DNA of 44,665 nt from an uncultured Bacilli bacterium (GCA_947632375.1 CANRPF010000012.1:1-44665); one strand, 5' to 3'; shown: positions 1 to 8,869, counted from the stretch's first letter. Numbers and translations are program-made. The notes: generated from the letters alone by a model not told the origin.

Positions 1-53
1 AATAAAAATCTCTCCATTTCTTTTATTTTATCATGGAAAGATTTTTTAGTCAT
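1..53 (-). CDS. Partial CDS of unknown function, cut by the window edge
   Basis: Downstream of rpe on the minus strand an open frame starts with ATG at 53 and runs off the window with no stop; the visible peptide begins MTKKSFHDKIKEMERFL. A TAA lies immediately upstream in frame, so the start cannot be earlier; an internal ATG at 17 is also possible. No good Shine-Dalgarno site sits at the usual distance. In Bacillus the gene after rpe is thiN, but this N-terminus does not let me recognise that protein or any other. The call rests only on an open frame in operon position. Confidence 0.35.
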   Translation of the reverse strand, partial: MTKKSFHDKIKEMERFL

Positions 54-87
54 TTACACAGATTTATTTACAGACTCCTCTTAAGCC

Positions 88-726
88 TTATTTTACATTT
101 CTTAGTATATTTATTTTTTCTTGAAAATTATCTGATTCACATATATAAGAACCACTTACTGCTATATCTACATCTTTTATATATTTACGTGTTTCGATAT
201 TTACACCACCATCAACACTTATTTCATAGTGATATCCATTTTCTTCTCTTAATTTTTTTAATATTTCTATTTTATATATTACACTTTTTTTAAAAGATTG
301 ACCTCCTGCTCCAGGATTTACACTTAATATTAATACTTGGTCTATATCTTTTAAATAATCTTCTATCTTTTCTATACTTGTTAATGGATTTAATGCAATA
401 CCAACTTTTATACCATAACTTTTTATCATATATATTAAATCTTTTAAATCATGTTTTATTTCACTTTGTATTGTTATATATGTAGGTTTTAGATTTTTAT
501 AATCTAATATATATTTTAATGGATCTTCTACCATTAAATGTATATCTAATTCTTTTTTTATCTCTTTTAAATAATCTTTAATTTCTATATATTGATTTTT
601 TTTTCTTGGAACAAATCTTCCATCCATTACATCTACATGTAAATAATCAGCATCAGTTAAATCAATTTTATTTAATGTAGTTTTTATAGTATATTTACTT
701 TTTAAATAAGAAACTGATATTTTCAT
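88..726 (-). CDS. rpe: Ribulose-phosphate 3-epimerase
   Basis: Interconverts ribulose 5-phosphate and xylulose 5-phosphate in the cytoplasmic pentose phosphate pathway. The 212-residue TIM-barrel protein keeps the metal and catalytic positions: H30 and D32 in LHVDVMDGRFVP, H63 in DIHLMVEDP, and the second catalytic Asp in ISVDGGVN. The phosphate-binding loop LSVNPGAGGQSF is intact. The first strand is divergent: the usual PSILSADF-like segment reads SVSYLKSKYTI, and the NITFG-like stretch after the first motif is RKKNQY. The start codon overlaps the rsgA stop as ATGA, so the two are probably translationally coupled. Family assignment is firm; the odd N-terminus may only reflect rapid evolution. 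Confidence 0.93.
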   Translation of the reverse strand: MKISVSYLKSKYTIKTTLNKIDLTDADYLHVDVMDGRFVPRKKNQYIEIKDYLKEIKKELDIHLMVEDPLKYILDYKNLKPTYITIQSEIKHDLKDLIYMIKSYGIKVGIALNPLTSIEKIEDYLKDIDQVLILSVNPGAGGQSFKKSVIYKIEILKKLREENGYHYEISVDGGVNIETRKYIKDVDIAVSGSYICESDNFQEKINILRNVK

Positions 727-1550
727 AATTCCCTCATAAATCTAATATAATTTTCATATCTACTATTTAATATTTTATTTTCTTTAACTGCATCTTTTAT
801 ACTACATTTTTGTTCATTAGTATGACTACAATCTTTAAAATCACATTTATATTTTTTAAATTCTATAAAATAATCTTTTAAAGTATATTTATCTACACCA
901 TTTATTTCTAAAGAAGAAAAACCTGGTGTATCTGCTATTAAAGAATCTTTAAATTCAAACAATTCTACATGTCTTGTAGTATGTTTTCCTCTTCCTAATG
1001 CTTCGCTTATTTCATCTGTTTTTAAATTTAAATTTTTATCTAATTTATTTAATAAAGTACTCTTGCCAGCACCTGTTTGTCCTGTTAATACTAATGTCTT
1101 TTTTTTAATTAGTTTTCTTAAACTATTTAATTTTTGATTAGTTGTAACTTTTATTCCAATACTTTTATAATATTTTATAATTTTTTTAATTTCTGATTTT
1201 TCTTTAGAAGATAATAAATCTAATTTAGTAAATACTATTATTGGTTCAATATTATTTACATCACATAAAAGTATTTGTTTATCTAATAAAGTTAAACTTA
1301 TATCAGGTTTTTTTACACTTGTTACAATTAATGCACTATCTACGTTTGCTATTAAAGGACGATTTAAACTATTCTTTCTAGGCATAATATCCAATATAAT
1401 ATTATTTTCTTTATCAAATGTAACTATATCGCCAACTAGAGGAGTTATAGAATCATTTCTAAATTTTCCTCTAGCTTTACAATCATATAGATTTATACCA
1501 TCACTTACAGTAAATAAATTACTTATTATTTTAACAATTTTCCCATTCAT
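723..1550 (-). CDS. rsgA: Ribosome small-subunit-dependent GTPase A
   Basis: Circularly permuted GTPase that acts in late 30S subunit maturation. The 275 residues show an N-terminal OB-fold (about 1-70), then GTPase motifs in permuted order: G4 FTKLD (107-111), G1 GQTGAGKST (157-165) and G3 DTPG (207-210). A C-terminal zinc finger follows with C236, C241, H243 and C249. Length is near the family norm of 280-300. It lies 2 bases after prkC and overlaps rpe by four bases. The order prpC-prkC-rsgA-rpe is the same as in Bacillus, where it links phospho-signalling to ribosome assembly. Confidence 0.96.
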   Translation of the reverse strand: MNGKIVKIISNLFTVSDGINLYDCKARGKFRNDSITPLVGDIVTFDKENNIILDIMPRKNSLNRPLIANVDSALIVTSVKKPDISLTLLDKQILLCDVNNIEPIIVFTKLDLLSSKEKSEIKKIIKYYKSIGIKVTTNQKLNSLRKLIKKKTLVLTGQTGAGKSTLLNKLDKNLNLKTDEISEALGRGKHTTRHVELFEFKDSLIADTPGFSSLEINGVDKYTLKDYFIEFKKYKCDFKDCSHTNEQKCSIKDAVKENKILNSRYENYIRFMREL

Positions 1551-1552
1551 AA

Positions 1553-3298
1553 TTAATCAGTTATGTCACCTTCACCAATTACTTCAGTGGCGATATAAAT
1601 TTTTAATGTTGCACCTTCTCCTACAACACTACCAGGTTCTTTATTTTGATCATATATTGTACCAGGTTCATATTCATTTGTTTCATAATATTCTACTTCT
1701 AAATCAATTTTATATTTTTCTGCAAATGCTTCAATATCTTTTAAACTATATTCACCCGTTCTAAAGTCTGGATATAAAATACTTGTATCAGGTATATGTA
1801 ATACTATCGTATCTCCTTCTTTTAGAAGTGAACCTGCTTCTGGTTCTGTACTTAATATTACTCCACTTTCATAATCATCTAAATTATCTACAGGTTCTTC
1901 TTTTATTTCAACATATAAATTATACATTTTTTCTAATATCGCTTTATATTCTAAATAATTCTTTCCTTTTAAATCTTCTAGAATATATCCACCTTCTCCT
2001 ACAGAAACATATAAAGTTATCATTGAACCTTTTTTTACAGTTCTTCCTGCTTGTGGACTAGTTTTTACAACTTTACCTTCTTCTATAGTATCACTTGTAA
2101 TCTCTTTTGTTTCTGTTAATACTTCAAAACCAGCTTGTTCTAATTCTTTTTCTGCTTCAACTATACTCTTATTTTGAACATCTGGAATCTTTATATCAGG
2201 AGCTTCTGTTAATTTAGGAAGAAGGAATACTATTGCAGTAATTATTACTATTAATAAAGTAAATACAATAGCTAGAATTAATAATAGTTTATTTTCTTGT
2301 TTTTTAACATCTTCTTCTGTTATTTGTTTACTTATTATTTCTTCTTCTACACCTTTTTCATCTATTTGTTCTTCTTTTTTAGCTTCTTCTAATTCGTTTA
2401 TTACTTTTTTTGTTGATTTAGTTTCTTCTTCTTGCTCAGGGAATTCAAAAACATATTCTTCTTCATCAACTCTAGAATCACTTAAACAAGTTTTTAAATC
2501 TTCATGCATTTCTCTAGCATCAGCATATCTATTTTTAGTATTTTTTGCTGTACTTTTCTTTACTATATTTGCAACAGATTGTGGAATTTCAGGATTTAAA
2601 ATCTTTACATTAGGTACTTCATCTTTAATATGTTTCAAAGCTATTTCTACTGCATTATCTCCTTTAAAAGGAACACTACCTATTAGAAGTTCATACATTA
2701 ATATTCCCATAGAATATACATCACTTTGAATTGTTGCACCTTTACCTGAAGCTTGTTCTGGTGGAAGATAATGAACACTTCCCATAACAGAATTAGTTTG
2801 TGTTAATTGAGTTGCATTTAAGGCCATTGCAATACCAAAATCTGTTATTTTTATTAAACCATTTTCCAAAATCATTATATTTTGTGGTTTTATATCTCTA
2901 TGAATTATATAAGAATCATGCGCTGCTGATATTCCATCAGTTACTTGTAACATTATATCAACAACTTCTCTTACAGTTAAAGCTCCACGCTTTTTAATTA
3001 ATTGTTTTAAATGTTTTCCTTCTATATATTCCATTACAATGTAGTAAAGTCCATTATCTTCACCTACATCATAAACTTCAACTATATTAGTATGACTTAA
3101 ACTACTAGCGGATAAAGCTTCTCTTTGAAAACGTCTTACAAATTTTTCATCAGTTGCTAAATCGCCTCTTAATACTTTAACTGCAACATTTCTATCTAAA
3201 ATAGTATCATAAGCCAAATATACATTGGCCATACCACCTTCGCCAATCGTTTTAATAATCTGATAACGATCATTAATCTTTTGCCCCTTCATAATCAT
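1553..3298 (-). CDS. prkC: PASTA-domain Ser/Thr protein kinase (PrkC/StkP type)
   Basis: Membrane kinase that senses peptidoglycan fragments or lipid II and phosphorylates division, wall and translation proteins. The kinase domain (about 10-270) has the glycine loop GEGGMANVY, K41 in AVKVL, HRDIKPQN from residue 133, DFG at 153-155 and an activation segment ending PPEQ. An acidic juxtamembrane linker precedes one TM segment (about 337-360) and three extracellular PASTA repeats (about 370-580). A TTG at 3304 is also in frame, within the upstream stop TTGA and 6 bases after AAGGA. I chose ATG 3298, two bases after the prpC stop, because it follows GGTGA at good spacing; ATG 3292 is also possible. 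Coupled to its phosphatase prpC. Confidence 0.96.
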   Translation of the reverse strand: MIMKGQKINDRYQIIKTIGEGGMANVYLAYDTILDRNVAVKVLRGDLATDEKFVRRFQREALSASSLSHTNIVEVYDVGEDNGLYYIVMEYIEGKHLKQLIKKRGALTVREVVDIMLQVTDGISAAHDSYIIHRDIKPQNIMILENGLIKITDFGIAMALNATQLTQTNSVMGSVHYLPPEQASGKGATIQSDVYSMGILMYELLIGSVPFKGDNAVEIALKHIKDEVPNVKILNPEIPQSVANIVKKSTAKNTKNRYADAREMHEDLKTCLSDSRVDEEEYVFEFPEQEEETKSTKKVINELEEAKKEEQIDEKGVEEEIISKQITEEDVKKQENKLLLILAIVFTLLIVIITAIVFLLPKLTEAPDIKIPDVQNKSIVEAEKELEQAGFEVLTETKEITSDTIEEGKVVKTSPQAGRTVKKGSMITLYVSVGEGGYILEDLKGKNYLEYKAILEKMYNLYVEIKEEPVDNLDDYESGVILSTEPEAGSLLKEGDTIVLHIPDTSILYPDFRTGEYSLKDIEAFAEKYKIDLEVEYYETNEYEPGTIYDQNKEPGSVVGEGATLKIYIATEVIGEGDITD

Positions 3299-3300
3299 CT

Positions 3301-4038
3301 TCAATCACCATCCTTAAGAAGATACGCTATAGAAACATTATCAGTTCCACCTCTAGCATTACATTTCTTTATTATTTTAATTAATTTATCTTCTATATCT
3401 AAATCGTTTTCATTTAATACTTTTTCAATTTGTTCTTTAGTAAGCATATTAGTTAAACCATCACTACATAAAAGTATTGCATCTACATTCATATCTACAT
3501 CAAATATATCCAATACTTGTTTTGTATCAGTACCTAAAGCTTTCATTAAAACATTCTTTTTTGGATGATTTAATGCATCCTCTGGTTTTATTTCACCAGC
3601 ATCAACTAATAAACTAACTAAAGTATGATCTTTAGTAATTTTGTGTAATTTACCATTTTTTAAAACAAATCCGCTAGAATCTCCAATATTACCAAATATT
3701 AAAAAATCATTTGTTAAAAGAGCTAAAACTATAGTAGTTCCCATTCCTGTAGATTCTGGATTTTCTTCTGTATATTTTAAAATATTCGTATTTATTGTAT
3801 TTATATTTTCATTTAACCAATTTACTGCATCGAATTTTGTACCTATTGTAGAAAGTTTAGAAAATCTTGAGCCTAAATGAGTAACTACCATAGAACTTGC
3901 AATTTCTCCTGCTCTATGTCCACCCATACCATCTGCAACCATCATTAAATGTTCACCTGTTTGATTTTTTACAATAGTTACAGAATCTTCATTGTGACTT
4001 CTAACTCTACCAGAATCTGTTATATAAAATGATTTCAT
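3301..4038 (-). CDS. prpC: PP2C-family Ser/Thr phosphatase
   Basis: Removes phosphates from PrkC and its substrates. The 245-residue protein is a single cytosolic PPM domain with all metal-binding motifs: GRVRSHNED with D18, VADGMGGHRAGE with D36, the GMGTT strand, LCSDGL with D193, and GGTDNVS with D233. Its start overlaps the rlmN stop as ATGA, preceded by AGAGGTGA five bases upstream. Its stop lies two bases before the chosen prkC ATG. Kinase and phosphatase are therefore expressed as one balanced pair. Confidence 0.96.
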   Translation of the reverse strand: MKSFYITDSGRVRSHNEDSVTIVKNQTGEHLMMVADGMGGHRAGEIASSMVVTHLGSRFSKLSTIGTKFDAVNWLNENINTINTNILKYTEENPESTGMGTTIVLALLTNDFLIFGNIGDSSGFVLKNGKLHKITKDHTLVSLLVDAGEIKPEDALNHPKKNVLMKALGTDTKQVLDIFDVDMNVDAILLCSDGLTNMLTKEQIEKVLNENDLDIEDKLIKIIKKCNARGGTDNVSIAYLLKDGD

Positions 4039-5051
4039 TTTTTCACCTCTTTAGCCCTCAGTTGTCCACATGCAGCATCTATATTTGCACCGAATTCTTT
4101 TCTTACAGTAACATTAATACCACATTTTTTTAATGTATCATAAAAAGCAGATATATTATCACTTTTCTTATATATAAAATTGCTAGTTTCATTATAAGGA
4201 ATTAAATTAACATATACGTTCATTCCCTTTAATAAATTAGCTAATTCTCTAGCATGCTCTAATCTATCATTTACACTATTAAGCATAACATATTCTATAG
4301 TCACTCGTCTATTAGTTTTTTCTATATATCGTTTCAAACATTCAATTAATTCATTAATATTATACGCTTTATTTACATTCATTATCTTATTTCTAATTTC
4401 ATTATTAGGAGCATGTAAACTAACTGCTAAATTAACTTGTAAATTTTCTTCACTAAACTTATCAATTTTAGGTATTAAACCACAAGTAGAAACAGTTATA
4501 TGTCTTGCTCCAATATTTATACCATAAGGACTATTAATAATTCTTATAAAGTTCATTATATTATCATAATTATCAAATGGTTCTCCAATTCCCATTATTA
4601 CAACAGAATCTATTCTTTCATTAATATCATCACTAATTAATAATATTTGTTCTACTATTTCATAAGTTTCTAAATCTCTTACCTTTTTAAGTCTTCCACT
4701 TTCACAAAAAGCACATCCCATATTACATCCAACTTGACTAGATACACATATACTAATTCCATAATCATGTCTCATTAAAACAGCTTCTATATAATTATCA
4801 TCTAATAATTTAAATAGATATTTATTTGTTAAAGAACTTCTTTGTACTTTTTTTATAGATATAAAAGAAGTATCAAAATCTTGTTTTAATTTTATTCTTA
4901 ATTCTTTTTTAATATTACTCATTAAATCAAAATCATTAACTTTTTTTATATATAACCAATCATATATTTGTCTTGCAGTAAACTTTTTTTCATTTATATT
5001 TAAAAGATATTCTTCTAAATCTTCTAGTTTATAATTATAAATACTATTCAT
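4035..5051 (-). CDS. rlmN: Dual-specificity 23S rRNA/tRNA adenine-C2 methyltransferase RlmN
   Basis: Radical-SAM enzyme that methylates C2 of A2503 in 23S rRNA and, in characterised members, A37 of some tRNAs. The 338 residues hold the CxxxCxxC cluster motif at C109, C113 and C116 (VGCNMGCAFC), preceded by the usual VSSQ. The second catalytic Cys is C328 in DAACGQL. The N-terminal helical domain has the typical ARQIYDWLY. GGTGAG stands just upstream of the ATG. It sits between rpoZ and prpC, as in many Firmicutes. Confidence 0.96.
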   Translation of the reverse strand: MNSIYNYKLEDLEEYLLNINEKKFTARQIYDWLYIKKVNDFDLMSNIKKELRIKLKQDFDTSFISIKKVQRSSLTNKYLFKLLDDNYIEAVLMRHDYGISICVSSQVGCNMGCAFCESGRLKKVRDLETYEIVEQILLISDDINERIDSVVIMGIGEPFDNYDNIMNFIRIINSPYGINIGARHITVSTCGLIPKIDKFSEENLQVNLAVSLHAPNNEIRNKIMNVNKAYNINELIECLKRYIEKTNRRVTIEYVMLNSVNDRLEHARELANLLKGMNVYVNLIPYNETSNFIYKKSDNISAFYDTLKKCGINVTVRKEFGANIDAACGQLRAKEVKK

Positions 5052-5086
5052 AAACTCACCATATACAATTATACCATATAAAAAAA

Positions 5087-5287
5087 TTACTTTTCAGTAA
5101 TTTTAATTAAACCTTTTTCTACTTCTTCTAAAGCTCTACCTAATTCTCTTTTATTAACATAATCACATTCTTTCATTTGATAATGATCATATTCATGCAT
5201 TTGTTTACTTCTTGCACTAATAACATGAACTAGTTTATATTTAGAATCGACTATATTAAGTAATTTATCAATTGATGGATATATCAT
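5087..5287 (-). CDS. rpoZ: DNA-directed RNA polymerase omega subunit
   Basis: Small RNA polymerase assembly subunit. The 66-residue protein begins MIYPSIDKLLNIVDSKYKLV, matching the omega pattern YPSIDxLLxxxDSKYxLV, and ends with a GRALEEVEKGLI helix like the family's KALEEIxxGKI. The expected RAxQ motif reads ARSKQMHE, slightly divergent. AGGAGG precedes the ATG by 8 bases. It is probably the first gene of the rpoZ-rlmN-prpC-prkC-rsgA-rpe unit, since the ytxH terminator lies directly upstream. I see no strong promoter in 5288-5372. Confidence 0.92.
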   Translation of the reverse strand: MIYPSIDKLLNIVDSKYKLVHVISARSKQMHEYDHYQMKECDYVNKRELGRALEEVEKGLIKITEK

Positions 5288-5372
5288 TTAGCCACCCTCC
5301 TACAATAAAAATACTACAATATATTTAGAAAAATTAACATTAAAACTGTAAAATATTTACATTATTTTACAC

Positions 5373-5396
5373 AAAAAAAGGAAATTAATTTTCCTT
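5373..5396 (-). terminator. Rho-independent terminator of the ytxH operon
   Basis: On the minus strand a 7-bp stem (5390-5396 with 5378-5384, AAGGAAA/TTTCCTT) with a 5-base loop is followed by seven T. The stem includes the end of ytxH and its stop codon lies in the loop region. It separates the ytxH operon from rpoZ. Confidence 0.8.
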
Positions 5397-5792
5397 CTTA
5401 TCTAACTTAGCACTAATAGAATCTAATACTTCTTTAGCAGTTTTTCTTATTTCATCAGCAGCTTTTTCTAAAACAGGAGTTCCCTTCTTTACAGCAAGTT
5501 TATATAATTCTTCACTTTTTTTAACAATCTTACGACCTTTTTCCTTTGCAATCTTCAAAGCTTTTTCTTTATCTAAATCAGCCAAATCTAATTTTATTTC
5601 TTCAATTTGTCTTTCTATTGATTCTTTTACATCTGCTGCATCAATATTTTTAACACTATCATACATTTCGCATAATTTTTTCTTTAATTTCTTTCTAGTT
5701 TCTGCTCCTTTTTCTGGTGCAAATAATATTCCTAATCCAACACCAAGACCAATTCCTGCTATTACTTTACCTGTATTTTTACTCATTTTCAT
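5385..5792 (-). CDS. YtxH-family protein
   Basis: About 135 residues. The N-terminus has a Gly-rich hydrophobic helix (KVIAGIGLGVGLGILFAPEKG), the YtxH signature ending in APxKG, followed by a long charged, helical region rich in Lys and Glu. The family is induced by general stress in Bacillus; its biochemical role is unknown. Three in-frame ATGs stand at 5798, 5792 and 5786. I chose 5792 because AAGGA lies 5 bases before it. It overlaps the end of the upstream DUF948 gene by 14 bases, as ytxG and ytxH do in other Firmicutes. Confidence 0.85.
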   Translation of the reverse strand: MKMSKNTGKVIAGIGLGVGLGILFAPEKGAETRKKLKKKLCEMYDSVKNIDAADVKESIERQIEEIKLDLADLDKEKALKIAKEKGRKIVKKSEELYKLAVKKGTPVLEKAADEIRKTAKEVLDSISAKLDKKEN

Positions 5793-6060
5793 CTTCATCC
5801 TTTCTTTTCTTTAAAATTTTATTCACAAATCCTATAAATAATTCCACTATGCCTACTAAACTATTCGTAACTGATGAGGCAGCACTATCTATAAAATTAA
5901 ATATAGGATCAAATGAACTAACTTTATTTTGTACATCATTAATTAATTTATCTGTTTTATCTATAACCATTATTAATTTTATACCCAATATTATTAAAAC
6001 AACTAATACGATTATTAATAAAATATATATTGAAGTAAGTAAAAATCCTTGTAATTCCAT
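5779..6060 (-). CDS. DUF948/YtxG-like membrane protein
   Basis: A 93-residue protein with one strong N-terminal TM helix (about 8-32), then an amphipathic region with the typical DUF948 spacing (DKTDKLINDVQNKV) and a charged C-terminus. Its position directly before a YtxH gene supports the family call. It starts two bases after the upstream stop with GGGAGAA as ribosome binding site. Shorter than many DUF948 proteins; molecular function unknown. Confidence 0.7.
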   Translation of the reverse strand: MELQGFLLTSIYILLIIVLVVLIILGIKLIMVIDKTDKLINDVQNKVSSFDPIFNFIDSAASSVTNSLVGIVELFIGFVNKILKKRKDEDENE

Positions 6061-6062
6061 AT

Positions 6063-6923
6063 CTATTCTCCCTTTTCTTCATATATTGAATCTATCAAAC
6101 TAAATAAATCAGCTTCTTCATCATCTATTTCATCATCATTATCTTTAACTTGTTTTTCTTCATCATTTATTAAATCATCTATTGAATTTTTTGGAGTTAC
6201 TACTTCTTCTTTATTAGTATTTTCTATTTCTTCTTCATTTATACTATTTTCTTCAAAATCATTTTCTAACTCTTCAATACTTTTAGATTGATCTAATTTA
6301 TCTTCTACAACATAAGGATGTTCTAATATTACTTCATGTTCTACTTTTATTTTTTCTGTCTTTATCTTTTCTTGTTCTTTAGTTAAATTATTTTCTAAAT
6401 CATCTTCTAAAGAACCAAATGCTCTTTTTCTTACTTCTTCTAAAGATAAATTGCTAGGATGTCTTAATACATCTTTTTTAACAATTACGTCTTCCTTTTT
6501 ATAATTTTGATCTAATATTCCATAAACAGGAGATATAATTGGAGTTGGTTTAAAATGTTTCTTTTCTTCTTTTCTATTTAAAAACTCACTATAATTTCTT
6601 TCATTATAACTTCTTGTTTCAGTTCTTTTAGGAATATCAGGTTTTTCTACTTTTTCTTTATGAACAACAACTTCATCTTCTTGTTCTAAAAAATCATCAT
6701 CAAAATCCATTGGAAAAGTAAAAGTAGTTTCAGATTTATAATTTTCTTTATCACTAAAATCTTCTTTTGGCAATTTAATTTCTTTAATAGGATCTCTTTC
6801 TACTTTTTCTTCTTCAACTATTTGTTTTTTTGGTTTCTCTTTAACTTCTTCTTTTTTTATTTCAGGTAATTCTATTTCTTCTTCATCAAACAAAATTCCT
6901 TTTATTTTATTTAACAATCCCAT
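6063..6923 (-). CDS. Acidic, mostly disordered protein of unknown function
   Basis: 286 residues, very rich in Glu, Asp and Lys, with no signal peptide or TM segment. Three short stretches are less biased and may be functional: an N-terminal amphipathic MGLLNKIKGILFDEEE (SepF starts in a similar way, but no SepF domain follows), a central FKPTPIISPVYGILDQNYKK, and HPSNLSLEEVRKRAFGSLED. Proteins of this shape often act as cytoplasmic scaffolds with short binding motifs; that is inference. It lies between a lipoprotein gene and the ytxG/ytxH pair, 14 bases after the former, so it may take part in the same envelope stress function. Start supported by GAGAGGA. Confidence 0.8.
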   Translation of the reverse strand: MGLLNKIKGILFDEEEIELPEIKKEEVKEKPKKQIVEEEKVERDPIKEIKLPKEDFSDKENYKSETTFTFPMDFDDDFLEQEDEVVVHKEKVEKPDIPKRTETRSYNERNYSEFLNRKEEKKHFKPTPIISPVYGILDQNYKKEDVIVKKDVLRHPSNLSLEEVRKRAFGSLEDDLENNLTKEQEKIKTEKIKVEHEVILEHPYVVEDKLDQSKSIEELENDFEENSINEEEIENTNKEEVVTPKNSIDDLINDEEKQVKDNDDEIDDEEADLFSLIDSIYEEKGE

Positions 6924-6937
6924 ATTAATTATCCTCT

Positions 6938-7582
6938 CTAATTAATAACGTCATAATCTGGTACTTCAGTTTCCTCATCATAACTATCATACTCTTCTAT
7001 TATATCTAAAAGATCATCACCCTTAATATTATTACCAAATATATTAAGAACCTCTTCTTGATTATTTAAATCATTATCACCTATTATATTTTTTATAATA
7101 TCATCATTATATTTTATAGTAGATAATATAATAATAGAATTATTAATAGCTTCATTAATATCTATTTTCTCTACCATCACTTCTATTTTAGCATAATTAT
7201 AGATAATTTCAACTAAGTATTTACCATTAATTTCATTTACTTCTAAATAACCATTTATTCCATTATAGTTAAATAAATAACTAATATAGCTGGTATTTTC
7301 TTCATATTTATTATTAACTTTATTATAATAACTTATTACATCAACATGTAAATAATAAGTATAATCCCCTCCATTTAATAACTCATTATATAAATTTACA
7401 TCTTTATTACTCATATATTTAGGTAAATAATATTTATAACCTTTATGAAATTGATTATAATATTTATTATTTTTATTTTCTTTTATTACATCATCTATGA
7501 TATTGTTATACTTAAGTTTATTTATATCAGTACAACCTGTTACAATAAACATAATTGCAAATATAAGTAAAACTCGTTTCAT
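6938..7582 (-). CDS. Lipoprotein of unknown function
   Basis: From ATG 7582 (with TAGGTGG just upstream) the protein has 214 residues. A TTG at 7600 would add six polar residues and give a worse signal peptide. The N-terminus MKRVLLIFAIMFIVTGC is a lipoprotein signal with lipobox VTGC and lipidated Cys17. The mature part is rich in Asn, Asp and Tyr with alternating strands and a long acidic tail (EEYDSYDEETEVPDYD). I recognise no domain. It is the first gene of an operon with the acidic protein, YtxG-like and YtxH genes. Confidence 0.85.
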   Translation of the reverse strand: MKRVLLIFAIMFIVTGCTDINKLKYNNIIDDVIKENKNNKYYNQFHKGYKYYLPKYMSNKDVNLYNELLNGGDYTYYLHVDVISYYNKVNNKYEENTSYISYLFNYNGINGYLEVNEINGKYLVEIIYNYAKIEVMVEKIDINEAINNSIIILSTIKYNDDIIKNIIGDNDLNNQEEVLNIFGNNIKGDDLLDIIEEYDSYDEETEVPDYDVIN

Positions 7583-7604
7583 AGTCCACCTACTTTTCAA
7601 AAAT

Positions 7605-7613
7605 ATTATAGCA
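7605..7613 (-). promoter_or_regulatory. Extended -10 promoter of the lipoprotein-ytxH operon
   Basis: Minus strand TGCTATAAT: a consensus -10 with the TGn extension, 22 bases before the lipoprotein ATG. The -35 region is only T-rich. No other good promoter is seen before the next three genes. Confidence 0.55.
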
Positions 7614-7687
7614 AAAAAAACTAAATATTAAAACTTTTTTCTATAATAGATAATTATACTATAAATTATATAAAATAAAAAGATAGT

Positions 7688-8869
7688 TTATTCTAAAGAA
7701 CTACCCGTTAATTTTTTTCTTAAAGTTTTAATAGTTACTGTTCTATCTCTTAATAAATCAGATATAGATAAATTATTATGTATTCTATAAATTATATCTG
7801 CTAATTGAAGAGAACAATCACATATATGTAACCACTTTTCATCTTTAAATTTTTTATCTATAAAAGTTAAATTAGTAGTATAAACACCATCTAAAAGACC
7901 TGATTCATAATACTCTCTAAATTTATCAATTCCATTAGTAAATAAAGAAAACGTTACAAATAAATAAATCTTTTTAACTTTTCTTTTCTTCAATTCATCT
8001 ATAACATCAAACATACTTTTTCCACTTGAAATCATATCGTCTGATACTAAAGCAACCCTACCTTCTAAGTCATCTACTCCACAATAATCATGTGAAATAA
8101 TAGGATTTTTACCATCAACAATAAGATTATAATCTCTTACCTTTACAAAACTTCCTGCAATTCTATCAACTAAAGAACAATTAAATGAATTTAAATAAAC
8201 ATTTCTTCTTCCTGTTGCACCATTATCAGGTGCAATAAAAACTAATTTTTTTAAATATTCAGCATCGGTTTCTTTAATAAATCTATCTAACATTATATCT
8301 GTTGCAAAAAAATTATCAAATTCAGTATATTGTACAGCATGTTCAACACCTGGATCATGTGCATCAAAAGTTATAATACTTCCTATATTAGGATTATTAT
8401 CTAACTCTCTTAAAAATTGTCCACATGCTAAATTTTCTCTATCATTTCTTCTATGTTGTCTTCCTGCATATAAAAGAGGCATAACTATATTTAAATTTCC
8501 AGCATGACTATTACAAGCTCCTATAATATCTCTTAATTGTTGTGATATATCATTAGGACTCATATGGTTTAAATAACCACGCATATTATAAGTAACACTA
8601 CAATTACCAATATCAGTTAAGATAAATAAATTTTTATCTCTAACAGTATCTTTAATAACTACTTTTAAATGACCATCTTCAAAAAATATCTCATCCATTG
8701 GAAGTATAAAAGATAAATCTGTATCATACATATTTTTTAAATGATTATTTACACTTTCTCCTAATTCTTTAGCAGTTTGTGATACAATTAATCTTAATCT
8801 ATCAGCCTCTAATTCTTCTTTAATTTTTTTAATTTGTTCTAATCTTTTTAACTTTTCTTCACTACTCAT
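7688..8869 (-). CDS. prs: Ribose-phosphate pyrophosphokinase (PRPP synthetase), long form
   Basis: Makes PRPP from ribose 5-phosphate and ATP for purine, pyrimidine, His, Trp and NAD synthesis. At 393 residues it exceeds the usual 310-320; an N-terminal charged helical extension makes up the difference, a form I know from Clostridia. Motifs: the flexible loop MPLLYAGRQHRRNDRE, the ITFDAHDPG metal and ATP motif, APDNGATGRR, and the PRPP-binding loop VSDDMISSGKSM in place of VDDMIDTAGT. GTGGAG precedes the ATG. The gene stands 17 bases after a strong terminator that overlaps a short leader ORF, so attenuation control is likely. Confidence 0.93.
   Translation of the reverse strand: MSSEEKLKRLEQIKKIKEELEADRLRLIVSQTAKELGESVNNHLKNMYDTDLSFILPMDEIFFEDGHLKVVIKDTVRDKNLFILTDIGNCSVTYNMRGYLNHMSPNDISQQLRDIIGACNSHAGNLNIVMPLLYAGRQHRRNDRENLACGQFLRELDNNPNIGSIITFDAHDPGVEHAVQYTEFDNFFATDIMLDRFIKETDAEYLKKLVFIAPDNGATGRRNVYLNSFNCSLVDRIAGSFVKVRDYNLIVDGKNPIISHDYCGVDDLEGRVALVSDDMISSGKSMFDVIDELKKRKVKKIYLFVTFSLFTNGIDKFREYYESGLLDGVYTTNLTFIDKKFKDEKWLHICDCSLQLADIIYRIHNNLSISDLLRDRTVTIKTLRKKLTGSSLE

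Noticed and set aside
33-293. 86-codon plus-strand frame opposite rpe
   Set aside because: Low-complexity Leu/Tyr/His product antisense to a clear rpe; no ribosome binding site.
6063-6923. SepF cell-division protein
   Set aside because: Only the first dozen residues resemble SepF; the folded SepF domain is absent.
1553-7613. Mycoplasma-type code (TGA as Trp) suggested by the A+T-rich DNA
   Set aside because: rsgA, prpC, rlmN and lepB end at TGA at the proper family length, and Trp is encoded by TGG.
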